A DNA stretch of 64,000 nucleotides, taken from NCBI GenBank assembly GCA_951812805.1, contig CATOSZ010000006.1:62001-126000 (forward strand), given 5' to 3'. The translations under genes were made by a program, and so were the position numbers. Source of the DNA: an uncultured Alphaproteobacteria bacterium. Its GTDB lineage: Bacteria; Pseudomonadota; Alphaproteobacteria; GCA-2731375. Every line of letters begins with the position of its first letter. Positions within the stretch are counted from its first letter, which is position 1. Of the stretch, positions 60,941-64,000 are shown in pieces. Under the pieces are notes generated by a model that was not told the origin of the DNA, did not search any database, and was given only the letters and a program-made list of their open reading frames with translations.

Positions 60941-62308
60941 CTAGTCGATAAGGTCCGCGAGGCGGCGCGGCAGCATCGCGGCGCGGGCGAACCAGTGCCG
61001 GAATCCGGGCAGGGGAAAGCGGCCGGAGAAGCCGCGCACGGCTGCCGGCAGGTGATCGGGCGTCGCCTGCATCAGGCTGTTGGTGCCGGCGAGCCAGCGG
61101 GCGATCTCGCGCCCGGTCCAGGTCGCCGTGTTGACGCCGTTGCCGTGATAGCCGAAGCCGAAATAGACGCTGTCGTCATCGGGAAAGCGGCCGATCGCCG
61201 GTACCTGCTCGCGGGTCAGGCAGACCAGGCCACGCCAGCGATGCGTCACCTCGACATCCGCCCAGGCCGGCCAGATCTGGCCGAGGCGCCGGATCATCCA
61301 ATCCTGCGTGCGCGCCGCGCCGTCGGCCGTGCCGCCCATGTCACCCCGCCCGCCGAGCATCAATCGCCGATCGGGCAGGACGCGGTAGTAGAAGAACAGG
61401 TGCCGGCTGTCGATGGTCGGGCAGTCGTTGCGCCATTCCTGTGCCGCCAGCTCGCCCGCCGTCAGGGGTCGGGTGACGACGATGTTGGACTGCAGCGGCA
61501 GCACACGGCCCTGCAGCTGGGCATGCAGATGTTCTGGCATGAAGCCGTTGCCGGCGATGACCAGCCGCCGTGCCCGCAGCCGGCCGCCCGCCGTCTCCAG
61601 CAAATGCGTGCCGCCGTCCTTGGTGAGGGAAAGAACCTCGCTTCCCGGGTGCAGGCGGGCGCCGTGGCGGATCGCGGCCCGGCCGAGGCCCTGGACGAAG
61701 CGCAGCGGATGCAGCCCGAAAGTCGGTTTCAGCAACAACGCGCCATGCTGTTCGGGCGAAGCATAGCCCCGCTCGCGGAATTCCTCCCGACCCATCACCC
61801 GGCTGTCGAGGCCGAGCAGCTCGCGCTCGACCCGGGCGCGATCGACCAGGTCGGGCAGATGATCCGGCCGGCTCGCCACCGTGACCTCGCCCTCGCCCTG
61901 GGCCTGGAAATCGATCTCCTCGTCCCGGCCGAGCGCGCGGACCAGCTCCACCGCCTCGACCTGGGCCTGGTAGAAGCGCCGGGTTTCCGCCCGCCCGAAG
62001 CGGCGGACCTGTGCGGCGAGCGACAGCTTGGCGCCGCCGATGGCGCAGAAGCCGCCGTTCCGTCCCGAGGCGCCCCAGCCGATATGGCCGGCCTCCAGCA
62101 CCCGGACGTCGACGCCGTAATCCCGCGCCAAATGCAGCGCGGCGGAGAGCCCGGTATAGCCGCCGCCGATGACGGCGACGTCGCAGCTCTCCTCGCCCCC
62201 GAGCGCGCCGCTGCCCGGCACCGGCTCGCCCGCCGTCGCTTCCCAGTAGGAGGGTTGCGGGTCGGCGAACCGATAGAGGCTGTCGTCGAAGGGACGGTAG
62301 GGGCGCAT
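60941..62308 (-). CDS. FAD-dependent amine oxidoreductase (DAO/PuuB-like)
   Basis: 455 residues of the DAO family. The FAD-binding VAVIGGGYTGLSAALHLA (about 42-59) follows an N-terminal YWEAT segment typical of gamma-glutamylputrescine oxidase-like enzymes; GWGASGRNGGF (about 78-88) and the C-terminal YFGFGYHGNGVNTATWTG (about 389-406) complete it. The start MRPYRP is preferred over a longer reading. The substrate is probably an amine or amino acid; with RidA and SDR genes adjacent, an imine-generating catabolic set is plausible. Its TAG stop lies in the CTAG hit by IS1182 copy 3. Confidence 0.9.
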   Translation of the reverse strand: MRPYRPFDDSLYRFADPQPSYWEATAGEPVPGSGALGGEESCDVAVIGGGYTGLSAALHLARDYGVDVRVLEAGHIGWGASGRNGGFCAIGGAKLSLAAQVRRFGRAETRRFYQAQVEAVELVRALGRDEEIDFQAQGEGEVTVASRPDHLPDLVDRARVERELLGLDSRVMGREEFRERGYASPEQHGALLLKPTFGLHPLRFVQGLGRAAIRHGARLHPGSEVLSLTKDGGTHLLETAGGRLRARRLVIAGNGFMPEHLHAQLQGRVLPLQSNIVVTRPLTAGELAAQEWRNDCPTIDSRHLFFYYRVLPDRRLMLGGRGDMGGTADGAARTQDWMIRRLGQIWPAWADVEVTHRWRGLVCLTREQVPAIGRFPDDDSVYFGFGYHGNGVNTATWTGREIARWLAGTNSLMQATPDHLPAAVRGFSGRFPLPGFRHWFARAAMLPRRLADLID

Positions 62309-62411
62309 GGCGCCATCGTAGCCCCATGTGCGTGCCGTTTCGATTGACAATGCGGGGGCGGGCACCTAAATCAGGGCCCTGTCCGCGCGTCCTCGCGCGC
62401 CTACCGCCGGA

Positions 62412-62485
62412 TGGGGGATCGTCTAATGGTAGGACAGCGGACTCTGACTCCGTAAGTGGGGGTTCGAATCCCTCTCCCCCAGCCA
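62412..62485 (+). tRNA. tRNA-Gln (anticodon CTG)
   Basis: 74 nt. Acceptor arms TGGGGGA and TCCCCCA pair, the anticodon loop is CTCTGAC with CTG, the T arm has GGTTCGAATCC, the discriminator is G and CCA is encoded. Confidence 0.95.
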
Positions 62486-62513
62486 CCTTTCGCCATAGTA
62501 AAATAGGCCCACG

Positions 62514-63488
62514 CTAGAACCAGTTCGCCTTGTCGACCAGGTTCACCAGCGGCCGGCCGGCGGCGAAGCGGCGGCAGTTTTCCGCGAAGACCCGGTAGCG
62601 GCGTTCGTCGAGATGGGGACCGGCCGCGGCGACGTGCGGCGTGATCAGCATGCCGGGCGCATCCCACAGTGGATGGTCCGTCGGCAGCGGCTCGGTCTCG
62701 AAGACGTCGAGGGCGGCGCCGGCGATGGCGCCGTCGCGCAGCGCCCGGTCGAGGTCGTCGAGGCGTACGGTGGCGCCGCGGCCAATATTGATGAAGACGG
62801 CGCTGTCCTTCATCGCCGCGAACTTGCCCGTATCGAAGAAGCCTTGCGTCGCCGGAGTTTCGGGGACGGTCAGGACGACGACGTCGGCGCGGGGCAGCAA
62901 TTCGTCCAGTGCTTCGGGGCCGTGCAGTTCCGCCACCCCCGGCGGGGCCGTCTGCAAGCGGGCGTCGGTGGCGAGCACCGTCATGGCGAATTCGGAGGCG
63001 AGGCGCGCGGTCTCCGCCCCGATGCCGCCTGTGCCGACCACCAGCAGGGTCGCTTCCGGCAGGTAGAGGGTCGGCACGCCGGTCTCCCAGCGCCGCGTCC
63101 GCTGGCGTTCCAGGTAGGTCGGCAGGCCGCGCGCGAAGGCGAGCAGATAGGCCATCACCTGGGCCGAGATGTGATCGTTGTAGATGCCGCGAACGTTAGT
63201 GACTTCGACGGCGCTCGCGACGAGAGCCGGGTGATAGAAGCTCGGGTCCGGCCCGGCGCGGGGCGAGGCGAGCCAGCGCAGATTGCCGGCCTTGGCGAAG
63301 AGGTCGGGGGGCAAAACCCCGAACGCCGCTTCGACCTCGCCGATCACCGCCCCGGCCTCGGCAATCGAGGTGGCGAGGAACAATTCGGCCTCCGGGATCT
63401 CGGCGCGCAGCCGGGTCGGCCAGTCGGTGGTGGCGATTCCGCTTTCCGGAATGGCGGGGTCGCTCAACAACAGCAGTTTGAAGGCCAT
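62514..63488 (-). CDS. D-2-hydroxyacid dehydrogenase (GhrA-like)
   Basis: 324 residues. The NAD(P)-binding loop GTGGIGAETA lies at about 150-159, the catalytic Arg in NIGRGATVR (about 235-243), Glu in DVFETEPLP (about 261-269) and His in ITPHVAAAGP (about 282-291). These give the full R-E-H triad of 2-hydroxyacid dehydrogenases acting on glyoxylate/hydroxypyruvate-type substrates. It lies 10 bp after the PrpD-type gene in the same direction, so they may form one catabolic operon. Confidence 0.92.
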   Translation of the reverse strand: MAFKLLLLSDPAIPESGIATTDWPTRLRAEIPEAELFLATSIAEAGAVIGEVEAAFGVLPPDLFAKAGNLRWLASPRAGPDPSFYHPALVASAVEVTNVRGIYNDHISAQVMAYLLAFARGLPTYLERQRTRRWETGVPTLYLPEATLLVVGTGGIGAETARLASEFAMTVLATDARLQTAPPGVAELHGPEALDELLPRADVVVLTVPETPATQGFFDTGKFAAMKDSAVFINIGRGATVRLDDLDRALRDGAIAGAALDVFETEPLPTDHPLWDAPGMLITPHVAAAGPHLDERRYRVFAENCRRFAAGRPLVNLVDKANWF

Positions 63489-63498
63489 GTCTTCTCCC

Positions 63499-64000
63499 TC
63501 ATGCGGCCGGCGGCAGGGTCAGGGCGATCAGCCGGTCGGCCCGGCCCGGCGCGTCGAGGTCGCGGCAGGCGGTGATCAGGGCGTCGAACTGCGCCGCCGG
63601 GATCGGCAGGCTCGGCGCCAGGCCGCGGACCCGGCGCGCCTCTTCGTCGAAATCCCAGATGAACTCGGCCCCCGTGCCCTCGGCGCTGACGGCGCGCCCG
63701 TCCTTCAGGTGGATGGTGATGCGCGGTGCGAACAGCGCCTGGCGGTGCGAGGGGGTGATGGTGACCCGGTGCATCAACTCCAGCACCTCGGGCGGATCGT
63801 CCTCGCCGGTGCCGCGCTGGGGAAACTTGTCCAGCGGGAAGCCGCGCCGGACCACGCCCCAGGCGGCGTAATAGTGCGGGCTGTCGACCGCCGGCCCACG
63901 GCCGCGCGCGGGGAAGGCGGGACTCGGGTATTCCGTCTCCAGCCAGTTCACCACGCAGGCGATCTCCGCGACGTCTTCGTAGGCGATGTCGTGTTCTTGG
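63499..64000 (-). CDS. MmgE/PrpD family protein (3' part, runs off the window)
   Basis: The frame is open to the window edge, giving the C-terminal 167 codons; the gene's 5' part lies beyond position 64000. DSPHYYAAWGVVRRGFPLDKF (with its SPHYYAAW core), MHRVTI and FAPRITIHLKDGRAVSAEG match the C-terminal domain of MmgE/PrpD (2-methylcitrate dehydratase-like) proteins. Exact substrate not inferable from the fragment. Confidence 0.78.
   Translation of the reverse strand, partial: QEHDIAYEDVAEIACVVNWLETEYPSPAFPARGRGPAVDSPHYYAAWGVVRRGFPLDKFPQRGTGEDDPPEVLELMHRVTITPSHRQALFAPRITIHLKDGRAVSAEGTGAEFIWDFDEEARRVRGLAPSLPIPAAQFDALITACRDLDAPGRADRLIALTLPPAA

Overview
The window is a stretch of a G+C-rich (about two thirds by eye) bacterial chromosome, most likely an alphaproteobacterium of the Rhodospirillales type. 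The grounds are the gene families present, a CtrA-type regulatory box (TTAA-N7-TTAA) in front of two surface-sugar genes, orphan TRAP-transporter and PrpD-type catabolic genes, and several class III cyclases with TolB-like and TPR domains. The genus assignment is inference.

Layout. 0-9 kb is core: a TVP38-type membrane protein, a mercuric-reductase-like flavoprotein, a histidine kinase, a DUF2244 protein, pdxJ, small orphan proteins, a cysteine-rich seven-repeat exported protein, metF and an SDR. 9.0-17.7 kb is a nonulosonic-acid (sialic/legionaminic-like) surface-sugar locus: a CBS-nucleotidyltransferase, NeuC, NeuB and a formyltransferase in one overlapping operon, then a radical SAM/SPASM enzyme, a second formyltransferase, a NodB-type deacetylase, an SpsF-like cytidylyltransferase and a second NeuB/SpsE-type synthase. 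CtrA boxes lie upstream of several of these units. 18-23.7 kb is a signalling island: a PAS histidine kinase cut by an IS66-family element with a perfect 8-bp target duplication, an Rcp1-type response regulator and a hybrid kinase. 23.7-34.9 kb is metabolic and housekeeping: KDG kinase, KDPG aldolase, a CDP-alcohol phosphatidyltransferase, a quinone reductase, dienelactone hydrolase, a cyclase, uvrC and a TRAP solute-binding protein.

From the tRNA-Lys at 35.05 kb to about 60.9 kb the sequence is a patchwork of accessory DNA. It holds two truncated repeats of the tRNA-Lys 3' end, low-G+C orphan genes, a nonsense-mutated hydrolase, three near-identical 1544-bp IS1182-family elements all inserted at CTAG, and a prophage remnant with a repressor that lacks peptidase residues, a Gp157 protein and a Rad52-HNH fusion. 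It also holds an EPS precursor operon headed by its own antiterminator (wHTH regulator, NusG/RfaH-like protein, galU, ugd), and a GrdB-family gene with an in-frame UGA followed by a bacterial SECIS-like hairpin, so a probable selenoprotein. A SAM-cyclase-ATPase-TPR gene here is destroyed by an IS1182 and an ISAs1 element. After 55.8 kb core-like genes resume: another cyclase, an SDR, a RidA protein, an FAD amine oxidase, tRNA-Gln, a hydroxyacid dehydrogenase and the 3' part of an MmgE/PrpD gene.

The most notable items are the UGA-containing GrdB-like gene, the CtrA-boxed nonulosonate locus with two synthases and two formyltransferases, and the IS1182 elements landing in CTAG sites that double as stop codons.
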